The position numbers and the translations under genes are program-made. The notes below the pieces were generated by a model, which saw only the letters and a program-made list of their open reading frames with translations, was not told the origin of the DNA and made no database searches. From contig DS990592.1 of assembly GCA_000155695.1 (NCBI GenBank), positions 1,200,267-1,264,266 of the forward strand: a DNA stretch of 64,000 bases, written 5' to 3'. Every line of letters starts with the position of its first letter. Positions within the stretch are counted from its first letter, which is position 1. The DNA comes from Verrucomicrobiia bacterium DG1235. Its GTDB lineage: Bacteria; Verrucomicrobiota; Verrucomicrobiia; Opitutales; Opitutaceae. This document shows, in pieces, positions 9,128 to 18,501 of the stretch.

Positions 9128-10939
9128 ATGTCTGAACAAGAAATCGAACAGAAGGAATCTGTCCGCTTCGCGGACCTATCTCTAAGCCAGCCGGTACAAG
9201 ACGCACTCGTCGAAATCGGCTACGAAACTCCGTCGCCCATCCAGGCCCGGGCAATTCCCGTCGTCCTCTCCGGACGCGATCTCATCGGCCAGGCTCAGAC
9301 CGGCACCGGCAAGACCGCCGCCTTCGCGCTGCCCTTGCTGTCCATGCTGGATCCAAACGAAGACGGTCCGAAAGCCATCATCCTCGCCCCGACCCGCGAG
9401 CTCGCCCTACAAGTATCCGAAGCGATCTCCAACTACGGACGAAAGGTCAAACGACTCGAGGTCACCGCCATCTACGGAGGCACCGACTTCACGCGCCAAT
9501 TCCGCGCTCTCGATCGCAAGCCCGCTATCGTGGTAGGTACCCCTGGTCGCATCATGGACCACATCCGCCGCGGCAGCCTAGACCTCTCCCGCATCTCCCA
9601 CGTCGTTCTCGACGAGGCCGACGAAATGCTCCGCATGGGCTTCATCGAAGACGTGGAGTGGATCCTCGAGCACACTCCTTCCGAACGCCAGACCGCCCTC
9701 TTTTCCGCCACCATGCCGCCGCGCATCGCGGCCATCGCCAAGAAGCAACTCAAAGAGCCGGTCACCGTGGCAATCAAGAACACCACCGCCACCGTCTCCA
9801 CCGTCCGTCAGCGCTTCATCAAGTGCAACGGCATGCGCCATAAGATAGAAGTCCTCGGCAACCTCCTCGAAACCGAGGAACGAGACGCAGCCATCGTCTT
9901 TACCCGCACCAAGTCCGCCGCCTCGATGATCGCCGAAGAACTCGCCGCTTCCGGCCACGCCGTCGAAGCCATCCATGGAGACATCACCCAAAACAAACGT
10001 GAAAAAGCCGTTTCCCTGTTGAAAGAGGGCAAAATCGATATCCTCGTCGCGACCGATGTCGCCGCCCGCGGACTCGATGTCGACCGCATCTCCCACGTCT
10101 TTAATTTCGACATCCCCGACGACGCCGAGCCCTACATCCACCGCATCGGACGCGCCGGACGCGCCGGACGCAGCGGCGAAGCCATTCTCCTGCTCACTCG
10201 CAGAGACTTCCGCAAGCTTCGCGATATCGAAGATGCCACGCGCCAGCAGATGCAGCCCATGCCGCCTCCATCCCGAGCCCTCATCGCCGAAATCCGCCAG
10301 GCGAAACTCGAGAAGAAAATCGGAGAAATCATCACCGAAGGCCGTATCAATCGCGAACGCACCGCCGTCACCGACGCACTCGCAAACCTCGAGACAGACG
10401 CCGAAACCCTCGCCGCCGCTCTCCTAAAAATGCTCCAAACCGGAAAGTCGCTTCCATCCAGCGCCCCTGCATCCGCCTCGCCTTCCTTCGATCGCGAACC
10501 GCGACGCGAAAACTTCCGCGACTCCAGAGAATCGCGCGGCCCTCGCAACGACCGAGACTTCGATCGCGACCGAGGACCACGCCGCGAACGTCCATCCACC
10601 CGACCAGAGCGCGATTTCGACTCCTCGCCACGAAGCCGCCCTGAACGACGCAGAGAAGACGCTCCCGCTCCCGCCGCAGATGTCGAACGCTATCGCGTCG
10701 AAGTCGGCCACAACCATCAAATAAAGCCGGGCAACATCGTCGGCGCCATCGCCAACGAAGCCGGACTCGAAGCCAAATACATCGGACGAATCGACATCTA
10801 TGACGACTACAGCGAAGTCGATCTTCCCAAGGGCATGCCTAAAGAAGTCCTAAAGCTTCTCAAAAAGGCATGGGTATCCGGCCAGCAACTACAAATGTCT
10901 CGCGTCATCGAAAAACGACGCAACCATTTCGAACGTTAA
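9128..10939 (+). CDS. deaD: DEAD-box ATP-dependent RNA helicase (DeaD/CsdA type)
   Basis: This 603-aa helicase has every core motif: the Q motif (FADLSLSQPVQDALVEIGY...PSPIQ), motif I AQTGTGKT, Ia PTRELALQV, GG, TPGRI, II DEAD, III SAT, V ATDVAARGLDVD and VI HRIGRAGR. After the core comes a low-complexity Arg/Asp/Pro-rich linker (residues ~450-530). The C-terminal DbpA-type RNA-binding fold follows (RVEVGHNHQIKPGNIVGAIANEAG...YIGRIDIYDDYSEVDLP). The architecture matches cold-shock or ribosome-assembly helicases. The gene is monocistronic, with a strong terminator 23 bp after the stop and no Shine-Dalgarno sequence. Confidence 0.96.
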   Translation: MSEQEIEQKESVRFADLSLSQPVQDALVEIGYETPSPIQARAIPVVLSGRDLIGQAQTGTGKTAAFALPLLSMLDPNEDGPKAIILAPTRELALQVSEAISNYGRKVKRLEVTAIYGGTDFTRQFRALDRKPAIVVGTPGRIMDHIRRGSLDLSRISHVVLDEADEMLRMGFIEDVEWILEHTPSERQTALFSATMPPRIAAIAKKQLKEPVTVAIKNTTATVSTVRQRFIKCNGMRHKIEVLGNLLETEERDAAIVFTRTKSAASMIAEELAASGHAVEAIHGDITQNKREKAVSLLKEGKIDILVATDVAARGLDVDRISHVFNFDIPDDAEPYIHRIGRAGRAGRSGEAILLLTRRDFRKLRDIEDATRQQMQPMPPPSRALIAEIRQAKLEKKIGEIITEGRINRERTAVTDALANLETDAETLAAALLKMLQTGKSLPSSAPASASPSFDREPRRENFRDSRESRGPRNDRDFDRDRGPRRERPSTRPERDFDSSPRSRPERRREDAPAPAADVERYRVEVGHNHQIKPGNIVGAIANEAGLEAKYIGRIDIYDDYSEVDLPKGMPKEVLKLLKKAWVSGQQLQMSRVIEKRRNHFER

Positions 10940-10962
10940 ACGCCACTTCCAATCCCAATTTC

Positions 10963-10997
10963 AAAAGCCGAGTTTCCAAAAAGGAAACTCGGCTTTT
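10963..10997 (+). terminator. strong bidirectional terminator between deaD and the kinase gene
   Basis: A perfect 15-bp stem is formed by AAAAGCCGAGTTTCC (10963-10977) and GGAAACTCGGCTTTT (10983-10997) around a 5-nt A loop, followed by further T. It serves deaD; the A-tract on the other side would let it also serve the minus-strand kinase gene ending at 11097. Confidence 0.9.
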
Positions 10998-11096
10998 TCG
11001 TGTCATCCCAAGCTCCAACAAAAAAACCTCAAAGACCCCAATAAACAGTAGAAAAGCCCCGCCCCAAAATCCAAGCACTGAGCTTTTCACATAGTT

Positions 11097-13475
11097 TCAA
11101 CTCGAAGCAATATTCACTAAACCACTACGCATGAGAGCTTCGTAAAGCTCCGACGTCTCCATCGGCTTCGACAAGTAGTCTGACATCCCAGCTTCGAAAC
11201 ACCTTTGCTTATCTCTAGGCAAGGCGCACGCAGTCATTGCGATGATGGGGGTTTCAATATTCATCTTGCCCAATTTGCCAGCTCTCAAATTGACCGCCAC
11301 CTCTATGCCGCTGACCACAGGCATCTGAATATCCAACAGCAGGGCATCGAAATTCTTCTTCTGCAACAGCTCCATCGCCTCACTTCCGCCACTTGCCACC
11401 TCGACCTCGCAACCAACCGCATCCAGAGCCACCGCCGCAACACGCTGACTCAATTCATCGTCGTCAACGACCAAGACCCTAGAACCCTCAAATCGAACAC
11501 CTGCTCCCACCCCTTCAACCGTCTTCTGCCCCCGCTCAAAAACGCCTCGCGGCTGCGAATCGATTTCAAACCAAAAACGAGACCCCACGCCCACCTGACT
11601 ATCGAAATCAATTAGCCCCCCCATCAACTCCACCAGCTGTTTCGTGATCGCCAACCCTAATCCCGTCCCACCATAACGGCGGCTATCAGAGCCATCCTCC
11701 TGGGTAAACGCCTGAAATACCTTCGACTGAAAAACCTCGTCAATACCAACCCCAGTATCCTCTACCTCAATACGCATCCTGCCTTCACCTAAGAAATCAG
11801 CCCTCACGCGAACATACCCTTCTTCCGTAAACTTGATGGCGTTCCCCACCAAATTTGTCAGTACCTGACGGATACGCTTAGAATCTCCATAGAAAATATC
11901 GCTACAATGCTCATCAATTTCACACCGCAATGAAATCCCCTTGCTCTCTGCCTTCGGCCTAAAAAAGGCTAGTGTCTCATTGACGATCAATTGGATTTCG
12001 AGCGGCTCCACTTCCAGCTGAAAATTCCGAGTCTCGATCTTAGAAAAGTCGAGAATGTCGCTAATGATCGACATCAGGTTCTGTCCACACTTCTTAATCA
12101 GTTTTGCCGAATCCTTCTGGCTCTCGCTCAACTCCGTCAGCAGCAAAATATCCGCCATTCCAAGAATACCATTCATCGGTGTCCTCAATTCATGACTCAT
12201 CGTAGCGATAAACTCGCTCTTAAGCCGCGAGGCCTCCAGCGCTCTCTCCAGGGCGAATGAAAGATTTTGCTCGAGGCGCTTTCGATTAGTAATGTCTCTT
12301 GAAACGCCAAAAGTCCCAATCACTTCTCCAGACACCGAACGCAATGGCATCTTCGTCGTTGAAACATACTGTGCCTCCCCATTGAGAAACTTCTCTTTCT
12401 CCTCCTTATCGATGATAGGCGTTCCCGTTCTGATTATGCTCTGCTCATCCTCGAACTTCTTCCGAGCCATATCTCCTTGGAAAATATCAAAATCACTCAA
12501 ACCACACAGTTCCTCCGGCCTTTCGTATCCAAATAAATTAGACTGAAAACGACTCACTTGAAGAAAACGACTTTCCAGATCCTTGAAATATATAGAATCA
12601 GGAATATTGTCCATAAGCGTGCGCATCAGAACGCGCTCATCAGCGAGCTCCGCCTCCGCAGTTTTGCGCTTAGTCTCATCGATCAGGTTCCCTTGTATCG
12701 AAACTACTTTCCCATCTTGAACGATCGGATTCGCAGCTGCTCTCACATGGACCAGTTTTCCGCTTTTCGAGATCAGCTTCACTTCGTACTCTTTCACCGA
12801 TTCCCCCAGCCGCGCGCGCTCAAAATTCACTTCAGCGATCTCTCGATCCTCTTCACTCACAATCTCGAGCAAGGAAATCCCCAAAAGCTCCCCCTTTTCG
12901 AATTCAAGCGTATTGCACATGGCTGGATTCACGTTCAGGATATTTCCTTCCGTATCCAAAATATGAATCATGAACAGGGCCCCTTCAAAAACATCCCTAT
13001 ACTTAGTTTCACTCTCCAACAATGATTGGGTCCGCTCCTCAACCAAACGTTCCAATTTCTCCTGATAAATTAGATTCTCCTCACGAAGCCTCATCAAATC
13101 ATCTGAGTTCAGCTTCAACTTGGCAGCCCGCCCTACCACTCTCGTTATCTTTTCCTTGGTGACTGGCTTAACGATGTAATCATTGGCCCCAGCTCTCACC
13201 GCCGCCATCGCCGTATCTAGAGTAGGTTCGCCCGAAACTAAAATCACCTCCGTGCGAGGTGATACCCTTAGAATCCGCTCTAGCAAATCAATGCCTGAAA
13301 GCCCTGGCATCACTACATCTGTCACAACCACATCCACCGATTCAGACTGGATAATTCCAAGCGCTTCCGTAGCATCCTCAGCCATCAGCAAATCATAGCC
13401 CTCATCCCTCAGGAAGGCGCGTATCATCACTCTAGTACTCTTTTCGTCGTCTACTACCAGTATGCGAGCGCTCAT
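11097..13475 (-). CDS. hybrid sensor histidine kinase, REC-PAS-PAS-HisKA-HATPase-REC
   Basis: This 792-aa soluble hybrid kinase starts with a receiver domain (ILVVDDEKSTRVMIRAFL; phosphoacceptor in VVVTDVVMPGLSG). A short coiled coil and two PAS domains follow (around 160-275 and 290-410; KYRDVFEGALFMIHILD and DSIYFKDLESRFLQVS). Then come the HisKA H-box (FIATMSHELRTPMNGILGM), an HATPase_c domain (N box NLVGNAIKFT, G boxes DTGVGID and GGTGLGLAI) and a C-terminal receiver (VLVVDDDELSQ, LLLDIQMP). There are no transmembrane segments, so it senses cytoplasmic or receiver-delivered signals. No cognate regulator or output domain lies next to it. Confidence 0.93.
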   Translation of the reverse strand: MSARILVVDDEKSTRVMIRAFLRDEGYDLLMAEDATEALGIIQSESVDVVVTDVVMPGLSGIDLLERILRVSPRTEVILVSGEPTLDTAMAAVRAGANDYIVKPVTKEKITRVVGRAAKLKLNSDDLMRLREENLIYQEKLERLVEERTQSLLESETKYRDVFEGALFMIHILDTEGNILNVNPAMCNTLEFEKGELLGISLLEIVSEEDREIAEVNFERARLGESVKEYEVKLISKSGKLVHVRAAANPIVQDGKVVSIQGNLIDETKRKTAEAELADERVLMRTLMDNIPDSIYFKDLESRFLQVSRFQSNLFGYERPEELCGLSDFDIFQGDMARKKFEDEQSIIRTGTPIIDKEEKEKFLNGEAQYVSTTKMPLRSVSGEVIGTFGVSRDITNRKRLEQNLSFALERALEASRLKSEFIATMSHELRTPMNGILGMADILLLTELSESQKDSAKLIKKCGQNLMSIISDILDFSKIETRNFQLEVEPLEIQLIVNETLAFFRPKAESKGISLRCEIDEHCSDIFYGDSKRIRQVLTNLVGNAIKFTEEGYVRVRADFLGEGRMRIEVEDTGVGIDEVFQSKVFQAFTQEDGSDSRRYGGTGLGLAITKQLVELMGGLIDFDSQVGVGSRFWFEIDSQPRGVFERGQKTVEGVGAGVRFEGSRVLVVDDDELSQRVAAVALDAVGCEVEVASGGSEAMELLQKKNFDALLLDIQMPVVSGIEVAVNLRAGKLGKMNIETPIIAMTACALPRDKQRCFEAGMSDYLSKPMETSELYEALMRSGLVNIASS

Positions 13476-13669
13476 ATATAAAGTCGTGCCAAAAGTCTGA
13501 TTCCAATTTTAGTGTATAACCTATAAATGAAAAATTCCTGACTCAACAGTTTTCCCGATTTCTCCAAAAGCAAACTATAAACAAAAAAAAGGAACGCCCT
13601 CTTCGTATCACCTCAGAGGATGAATCTCCCAAACCTATCCACAAAACATGTCCAACCTGCCCCCGCCAG

Positions 13670-13867
13670 ATGCCAATAAAAAACTGCGACGTTTGCAAAG
13701 CGCCTATCCCCAAAGAGAGCAATCTACCAATTTGCGACAACTGCCTCATCGATTACTCCAACTCTTGCTGCTCCGACAAGGAACCAACTCAGAATACCAC
13801 TTCGTATCCATACACCCATAAAACAAGGCTCCCCCTGTCCTCGCAAACTCCTTCTCCTCCAACATGA
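13670..13867 (+). CDS. small putative zinc-ribbon protein
   Basis: This 65-residue ORF has a CxxC...CxxC arrangement in its first half (NCDVCKAPIP and ICDNCLIDY), which looks like a treble-clef zinc finger, plus a proline/threonine-rich tail. Its TGA overlaps the ATG of the following VOC gene in an ATGA junction, which supports a translated, coupled gene. The tail is low-complexity and may not be folded. I do not recognise a family. Confidence 0.5.
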   Translation: MPIKNCDVCKAPIPKESNLPICDNCLIDYSNSCCSDKEPTQNTTSYPYTHKTRLPLSSQTPSPPT

Positions 13868-14235
13868 AACTCGACCATATCCAGCTCGCCATGCCCGCCC
13901 ATGGCGAAGCCCTAGCCCGCCGCTTCTTCGGGACCATTCTCTCTATGCAGGAGGAAGCGAAACCATCTCCCCTCGATACCAGAGGCGGCTGCTGGTTCCG
14001 CAAAGATCACGTCATTCTCCACATCGGAGTCGATCCTGATTTCAAGCCCCAGACCAAAGCTCATCCCGCTTTTACCGTATCCAATATACAAACACTCGCC
14101 AATACATTTGCCTCAAACAATTACCCAGTCAAATGGGACTCCGCCCTCCCAAATCGAAAACGCTTCTACACCACGGACCCATTTGGAAATCGCATTGAAT
14201 TCATTCAAGACGGCGACGGCTTTGCCCAGAAATAA
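13864..14235 (+). CDS. VOC (glyoxalase/bleomycin-resistance) family protein
   Basis: This 123-aa protein has one vicinal-oxygen-chelate domain pair: MKLDHIQLAMP with the first metal histidine, GGCWFRKDHVILHIGVD, a HPAFTVSNIQTL helix-strand, and the terminal DPFGNRIEFIQDG with the conserved glutamate. VOC members include glyoxalases, dioxygenases and resistance proteins; this short, generic form cannot be assigned a reaction. It overlaps the small zinc-ribbon gene by 4 bp and is followed 15 bp later by a diacylglycerol kinase gene, so the three may form an operon. Confidence 0.85.
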   Translation: MKLDHIQLAMPAHGEALARRFFGTILSMQEEAKPSPLDTRGGCWFRKDHVILHIGVDPDFKPQTKAHPAFTVSNIQTLANTFASNNYPVKWDSALPNRKRFYTTDPFGNRIEFIQDGDGFAQK

Positions 14236-14250
14236 TTGCCCTGCCACACT

Positions 14251-14598
14251 ATGAAGCGCCGATTCGATTCCTTCCGACACGCCTTCCGGGGCATTGCTAA
14301 CTTCATCGCGCTGGGTACGAATGCAAAGCTGCAGCTCATCGCCGCCATCGTCACTCTGTTAGCAGGATTTCCCCTCGGCTACAAAGCCTACGAATGGGTG
14401 GCCGTCATTCTCTGCATTGGCATGGTTCTCACCGCTGAGGCCTTCAATACAGCTCTCGAAGAACTATCGAACGAGGTCACCAAAGAACGGAAAGAAAGCA
14501 TCCGCCGCGTTAAGGACATCGCCGCCGGAGCTGTTCTCCTCGCGGCAATCAGCTCGGTAGCTGTCGCCGCGACAATAATCGCTCAGCGCCTCTTCTAG
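14251..14598 (+). CDS. dgkA: diacylglycerol/undecaprenol kinase family protein
   Basis: This 115-aa small integral membrane kinase has the prokaryotic DAGK signature (AEAFNTALEELSNEV), in which the glutamates hold Mg-ATP, and about three transmembrane helices (LIAAIVTLLAGFPLGY, WVAVILCIGMVLTAE, GAVLLAAISSVAVAATII). The family phosphorylates diacylglycerol or undecaprenol to recycle lipid carriers; the family alone does not say which. ATG 14251 (MKRRFDSFRHAFRG) was preferred over an in-frame TTG at 14236. It is convergent with the AKR gene, with 2 bp between them. Confidence 0.9.
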   Translation: MKRRFDSFRHAFRGIANFIALGTNAKLQLIAAIVTLLAGFPLGYKAYEWVAVILCIGMVLTAEAFNTALEELSNEVTKERKESIRRVKDIAAGAVLLAAISSVAVAATIIAQRLF

Positions 14599-14600
14599 CT

Positions 14601-15785
14601 CTATTCGCTCTGACTCAATCGCTTGAGCTCTTCCTCGTTAAACATCGCGTGCGCCTCCTTGAGTATTTCAGGGATCTGGTCCGCGAAAGCGCTTTCGCTC
14701 AACTTCTCCCGCAACTCGCCCTTGTCATAGTCACTAACCTTCTGACCAGGGAACCAATGTTCCGCGTTGCCTAGCAAATTGTAGCGCATCTTACCCCAAT
14801 CCACGATGTCCAACGACTTGGCATACGTATAGAGGCGCAAGATCTCTTTCACGTTCACACCCTTCGGAAGCTCTTCCCACTCGGGAATCCCCTTCCACCA
14901 ACCCGCGCACCAATCCGCGCCCAAGGTCTTCACTATCTCCGCCCGCAGCTTCGCCTCAACAGGGGCCATCACTTCTTGAGCCTTATCATAATGCTCAAGC
15001 ATCTCAACATGCGTATCAAAATCCTGGGGACAGCTCACACCCATGCTCAGCGTGTGAACCTCCGGGCGAGCCAAACAGAAAAGAGCGTTCCACTGCATCG
15101 GATGCAAATCCCCGCACAGCTCCACCAGTTTCGGCGGCGGCGAGTACAGCATTCCGCCCTTGTCGTTCGGGCTGATAATGAAAACGCCCATGTCGTTCTT
15201 AGCAGCGATCTCGACAGACTCCCAATTCAGTTCGTTCACGAAATACCAATGCACATTCACGTAGTCGAAGGCGTTGCTGGCGTTCGCCTCGCAAATCACC
15301 TTATTGCTTGCGTGCGTCGAATAACCGATGTGACGAACCCGCCCTTGCTCCTTCAACTTCAGCGCTACTTCCATGCAGCCTCCGTCGCGTAGCGTCCAGT
15401 CGAGCAACTCCTCGTTATTGATACCATGCATCGAAAACAGATCCACGTAATCGAGTTTCAAATACGCCATCGACTTTTCGAAATTCTCTAGAAACACCTT
15501 GGGATCCTTCTCAGGAGCCACCTTGGTCTGCACTATCAAATCGTCGCGATTGAACTGCGGCAATACCTGCCCGAGCTGCATTTCCGAAGTCCCGTAGCCG
15601 CGAGCGGTTTCGATATGGTTTGCTCCGACGTCCAATGAGAAACGAATCGCCGCCTCGAGATTCGCCTGACCTCCACCTTTGATCTCATCCAAGGGAACAT
15701 CCGACCAACTCTGCTGAAACCGCATTCCGCCGCAGGTGATCACCGGCATTTTTATCTCAGTCCGTCCATATCTGCGATACTTCAT
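14601..15785 (-). CDS. aldo/keto reductase
   Basis: This 394-aa TIM-barrel oxidoreductase has AKR features: MKYRRYGRTEIKMPVITCGGMRF, the catalytic Asp replaced by a glutamate-containing segment (NHIETARGYGTSE, where Tyr is the usual acid), the conserved QTKVAP lysine and FSMHGI histidine, and RHIGYSTHA. A ~130-residue C-terminal region follows the barrel. In related large AKRs it carries an Fe-S ferredoxin domain, but no cysteine cluster is visible here. The NAD(P)H-linked substrate is unknown. ATG 15785 is preferred to upstream in-frame starts, which would add an unrelated 35 residues. It is divergent from the pentose operon. Confidence 0.85.
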   Translation of the reverse strand: MKYRRYGRTEIKMPVITCGGMRFQQSWSDVPLDEIKGGGQANLEAAIRFSLDVGANHIETARGYGTSEMQLGQVLPQFNRDDLIVQTKVAPEKDPKVFLENFEKSMAYLKLDYVDLFSMHGINNEELLDWTLRDGGCMEVALKLKEQGRVRHIGYSTHASNKVICEANASNAFDYVNVHWYFVNELNWESVEIAAKNDMGVFIISPNDKGGMLYSPPPKLVELCGDLHPMQWNALFCLARPEVHTLSMGVSCPQDFDTHVEMLEHYDKAQEVMAPVEAKLRAEIVKTLGADWCAGWWKGIPEWEELPKGVNVKEILRLYTYAKSLDIVDWGKMRYNLLGNAEHWFPGQKVSDYDKGELREKLSESAFADQIPEILKEAHAMFNEEELKRLSQSE

Positions 15786-16009
15786 ATGGAAGAAGACCAC
15801 TGAAGAATTCTCACGCCAATGCCATCCCAAAATCCAGCAGGCCCAGTCCTCCTGCCCATTCTCACAAATTAACGGAACGCGGACGCTCACTCACACTCAA
15901 CGTTTCAGTTCTTTCCTCTCTAAATGCTAAATTTTTCGCTGACTCCATCAACATTGTTCCTCCTTAATCCTCCCTCTTAATTCCCTAGCCAACCCCAACA
16001 CATCTAAAA

Positions 16010-16822
16010 ATGCTACTGACTCGCCACCTAACTCCAACCGGTCCACGCTGGGCAAAAGACGGAGAACTCCTCCCCTACGAGACCACGCTCTCTTCGCTGC
16101 TCCGAAAATCCGCCGCCGAAATGCTTACGGAGCTCGCCAACGCTCCTTCCGAAGATCCAGCCGACGCTACCCTTCTCCCTCCCGTCGAAACGGATCAAGA
16201 AGTCTGGGCCAGCGGAGTCACCTACCTGAGCAGCCGCATGGCTCGCGAAGCCGAGTCCCAATCCAAGGACGTCTACGAAAAAGTCTACGAAGCGGATCGC
16301 CCTGAACTCTTTTTCAAAGCCACCGGCTGGCGAGTTGCCGGACACGAGCAGCCCATCCGCGTGCGCGAAGACAGCTCTTGGGACGTCCCCGAACCAGAGC
16401 TCACTCTAGTCATCAACTCCACCGGCGAAGTCGTCGGCTACACCGTCGGAAACGACGTATCATCCCGCAGCATCGAAGGAGAAAACCCGCTCTACCTTCC
16501 ACAAGCCAAAGTCTACAACGGTTCCTGCGCCCTTGGCCCTGGCATTCGCATCCGAGAAGTGAATACGCTACGCGACGTCCCCATACACCTGCAAATTCTC
16601 CGCTCCGGAGAAGTCGTCTTCGAAGGAGACACCCGCACCTCCCAAATGAAGCGAAACCTCGACGAGCTTGCCGCCTACCTCTATCGAGAGCTGGAACAGC
16701 CAAACGGCTCCTTTCTCATGACCGGCACCGGCATCGTCCCCACCGAAGCCTTCACCCTCCAAACCGGCGACCGAGTCCGCATCACCATCGACGGCCTCAC
16801 CCTAGAGAACCCCGTCGCCTAA
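16010..16822 (+). CDS. FAH-fold 2-keto-3-deoxy-sugar-acid dehydratase (XylX type)
   Basis: This 270-aa protein belongs to the fumarylacetoacetate hydrolase superfamily: LFFKATGWRVAGH, then WDVPEPELTLVINSTGEVVGYTVGND, whose E-x-E-type residues bind Mg2+, then QAKVYNGSCALGPGI and the C-terminal LMTGTGIVPTEAFTLQTGDRV. With the adjacent ALDH and YjhG-type dehydratase it fits 2-keto-3-deoxy-D-xylonate/arabinonate dehydratase, which yields alpha-ketoglutarate semialdehyde (as Caulobacter XylX does). The context makes this assignment stronger than the sequence alone. The leader contains CCAACCCCAACA before the ATG. An ATTCGTG repeat separates it from the next gene. Confidence 0.82.
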   Translation: MLLTRHLTPTGPRWAKDGELLPYETTLSSLLRKSAAEMLTELANAPSEDPADATLLPPVETDQEVWASGVTYLSSRMAREAESQSKDVYEKVYEADRPELFFKATGWRVAGHEQPIRVREDSSWDVPEPELTLVINSTGEVVGYTVGNDVSSRSIEGENPLYLPQAKVYNGSCALGPGIRIREVNTLRDVPIHLQILRSGEVVFEGDTRTSQMKRNLDELAAYLYRELEQPNGSFLMTGTGIVPTEAFTLQTGDRVRITIDGLTLENPVA

Positions 16823-16843
16823 ACTCATTTTACCCAAAATTGA

Positions 16844-16872
16844 ATTCGCGCCCATTCGAGCAATTCGTGGGC
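16844..16872 (+). repeat. ATTCGTG triplet repeat, copy 1
   Basis: Three consecutive 9-10 nt units (ATTCGCGCCC, ATTCGAGCA, ATTCGTGGGC) followed by AAAAAT lie in the gap between the FAH and ALDH genes, 27 bp before the ALDH start. The same three-unit element recurs at 26369, 27949, 29003 and 32267. It ends with GTGGGC and an A-run in each case. Confidence 0.8.
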
Positions 16873-16899
16873 AAAAATCACACCCAACCCATTTACACC

Positions 16900-18486
16900 A
16901 TGCAAAAGATCCTCCTAAACGGAACCTGGACCGAGTCCACAAACACAGCCGGCTCCTTCCACGCCTTTAATCCTTCGAACAAAGAAGAGCTCACCGAACG
17001 CGCCTTCCCCACCTCCGACTGGCAGGAACTCGAGGCCCTCGTCGACGCAGGACACGCCGCCGCTGAAGGCTTGGCGGACATCCCAGCCGCCACCGTGGCC
17101 GACTTCCTCGAAACCTACGCAGCCAAAATCGAAGCCTCAACCGACAAGCTAGCCGAAATCGCCAACCTCGAAACCGGCTTGCCCCTCACTCCGCGACTAG
17201 CCGGAGTCGAGATCCCCCGTACCGTCAACCAAATCCGTCAAGCCGCCGCAGCAGCCCGCGCAGGCGATTGGGCACGTCCCACTATCGACACCGCCACCAA
17301 CATCCGCTCCATGCACGGAGCCCTCGGAGGACCCGTCATCGTATTCGGACCCAATAATTTCCCCTTCGCCTACAACGGTATAGCCGGAGGCGACTTCGCC
17401 TCAGCCATCGCCGCCGGAAACCCCGTCATCGCGAAAGCGCACCCCGCCCACCCCTACACGACCCAGCTCCTCGCCGAGCTCGCCCAAGCCGCCGCCGAAG
17501 AGCACCAGCTCCCCGCCGGCACCGTCCAACTCTTCTACAACACGCCGCCGGAACTCGGACTCAACCTCGTCGCCCACCCAAAAGTCGCCGCCATCGCCTT
17601 CACCGGCAGTCGCCCCGGCGGGCTCGCCCTAAAAGCGGCCGCCGATAAAGCCGGCAAGCCCATCTACCTCGAGATGTCATCCGTCAACCCAGTCTTCATC
17701 ATGCCAGGTGCCCTCCAAGAACGAGGAGCCGACATCGCCACCGAACTCCACGGATCCTGCACCCTCGGCGCCGGACAATTCTGCACCAAACCCGGCCTTG
17801 TCGTCGTTCAAAAAAGCCCGCAATCAGACGAGCTCCTCGCCAGCCTCACCCAAAACTTCGCCAGCTCCCCCGCAGGAATACTTCTGACCGCAGGCGGAGT
17901 CGAAGCCGTATCCAAATCCGTCACACAGCTAGCCGCCGCTGGCGCTCAAATCCTCGCCGGCGGAAACATCGCCGACACCCCCCACTACGGCTACCAACCC
18001 ACTCTTCTCTCCGTTTCCGGCGACGCCTTCCTAGCCAAGCCCGACAAGCTCCAAAGCGAAGCGTTCGGCGCCGTTTGCCTCGTAGTCGTCGCCAACGACT
18101 TCGAGCAAGCCCTCGCCATAGCAAGCCTCCTCGAAGGTAACCTCACCGGCTCCATCTACTCGGATACCGCCGGATCCGACGACGCAAACTACCCCACCCT
18201 CGCAAAGCAACTTCGCGTAAAAGTCGGCCGCCTCCTCAATGACAAAGTCCCCACCGGCGTCGCTGTCTGCCCGGCCATGAACCACGGCGGACCGTATCCA
18301 TCCACTGGACACCCAGGCTTCACCGCAGTCGGCTTCCCCGCCAGCGTCGTTCGCTTCAGTGCCCTGCACAGCTACGACAACGTCCGCCACGACCGCCTAC
18401 CTATCACCCTGCAAGACAAGAACCCCACCGGCAAACTCCTCCGCCTCGTAGACAACAACTACACAACCGCCGACGCCCAAACCTAA
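16900..18486 (+). CDS. alpha-ketoglutaric semialdehyde dehydrogenase (2,5-dioxovalerate dehydrogenase)
   Basis: This 528-aa NAD(P)+-dependent aldehyde dehydrogenase has GPNNFPFAYN (Rossmann entry), AKAHPAHPYT, the cofactor loop AFTGSRPGG, the catalytic glutamate in YLEMSSVNPVF and the nucleophilic cysteine in GAGQFCTKPG. The AFTGSRPGG variant and the length are typical of type III KGSADH, which oxidises 2,5-dioxopentanoate to 2-oxoglutarate in oxidative pentose or glucarate catabolism. It lies between the FAH-fold dehydratase and the YjhG-type dehydratase, completing the last step of the pathway. ATG 16900 is preceded by CACCCAACCC. An open frame continues upstream, but it lacks ALDH homology. 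Confidence 0.92.
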   Translation: MQKILLNGTWTESTNTAGSFHAFNPSNKEELTERAFPTSDWQELEALVDAGHAAAEGLADIPAATVADFLETYAAKIEASTDKLAEIANLETGLPLTPRLAGVEIPRTVNQIRQAAAAARAGDWARPTIDTATNIRSMHGALGGPVIVFGPNNFPFAYNGIAGGDFASAIAAGNPVIAKAHPAHPYTTQLLAELAQAAAEEHQLPAGTVQLFYNTPPELGLNLVAHPKVAAIAFTGSRPGGLALKAAADKAGKPIYLEMSSVNPVFIMPGALQERGADIATELHGSCTLGAGQFCTKPGLVVVQKSPQSDELLASLTQNFASSPAGILLTAGGVEAVSKSVTQLAAAGAQILAGGNIADTPHYGYQPTLLSVSGDAFLAKPDKLQSEAFGAVCLVVVANDFEQALAIASLLEGNLTGSIYSDTAGSDDANYPTLAKQLRVKVGRLLNDKVPTGVAVCPAMNHGGPYPSTGHPGFTAVGFPASVVRFSALHSYDNVRHDRLPITLQDKNPTGKLLRLVDNNYTTADAQT

Positions 18487-18501
18487 TCACCCCACCCTCA
18501 A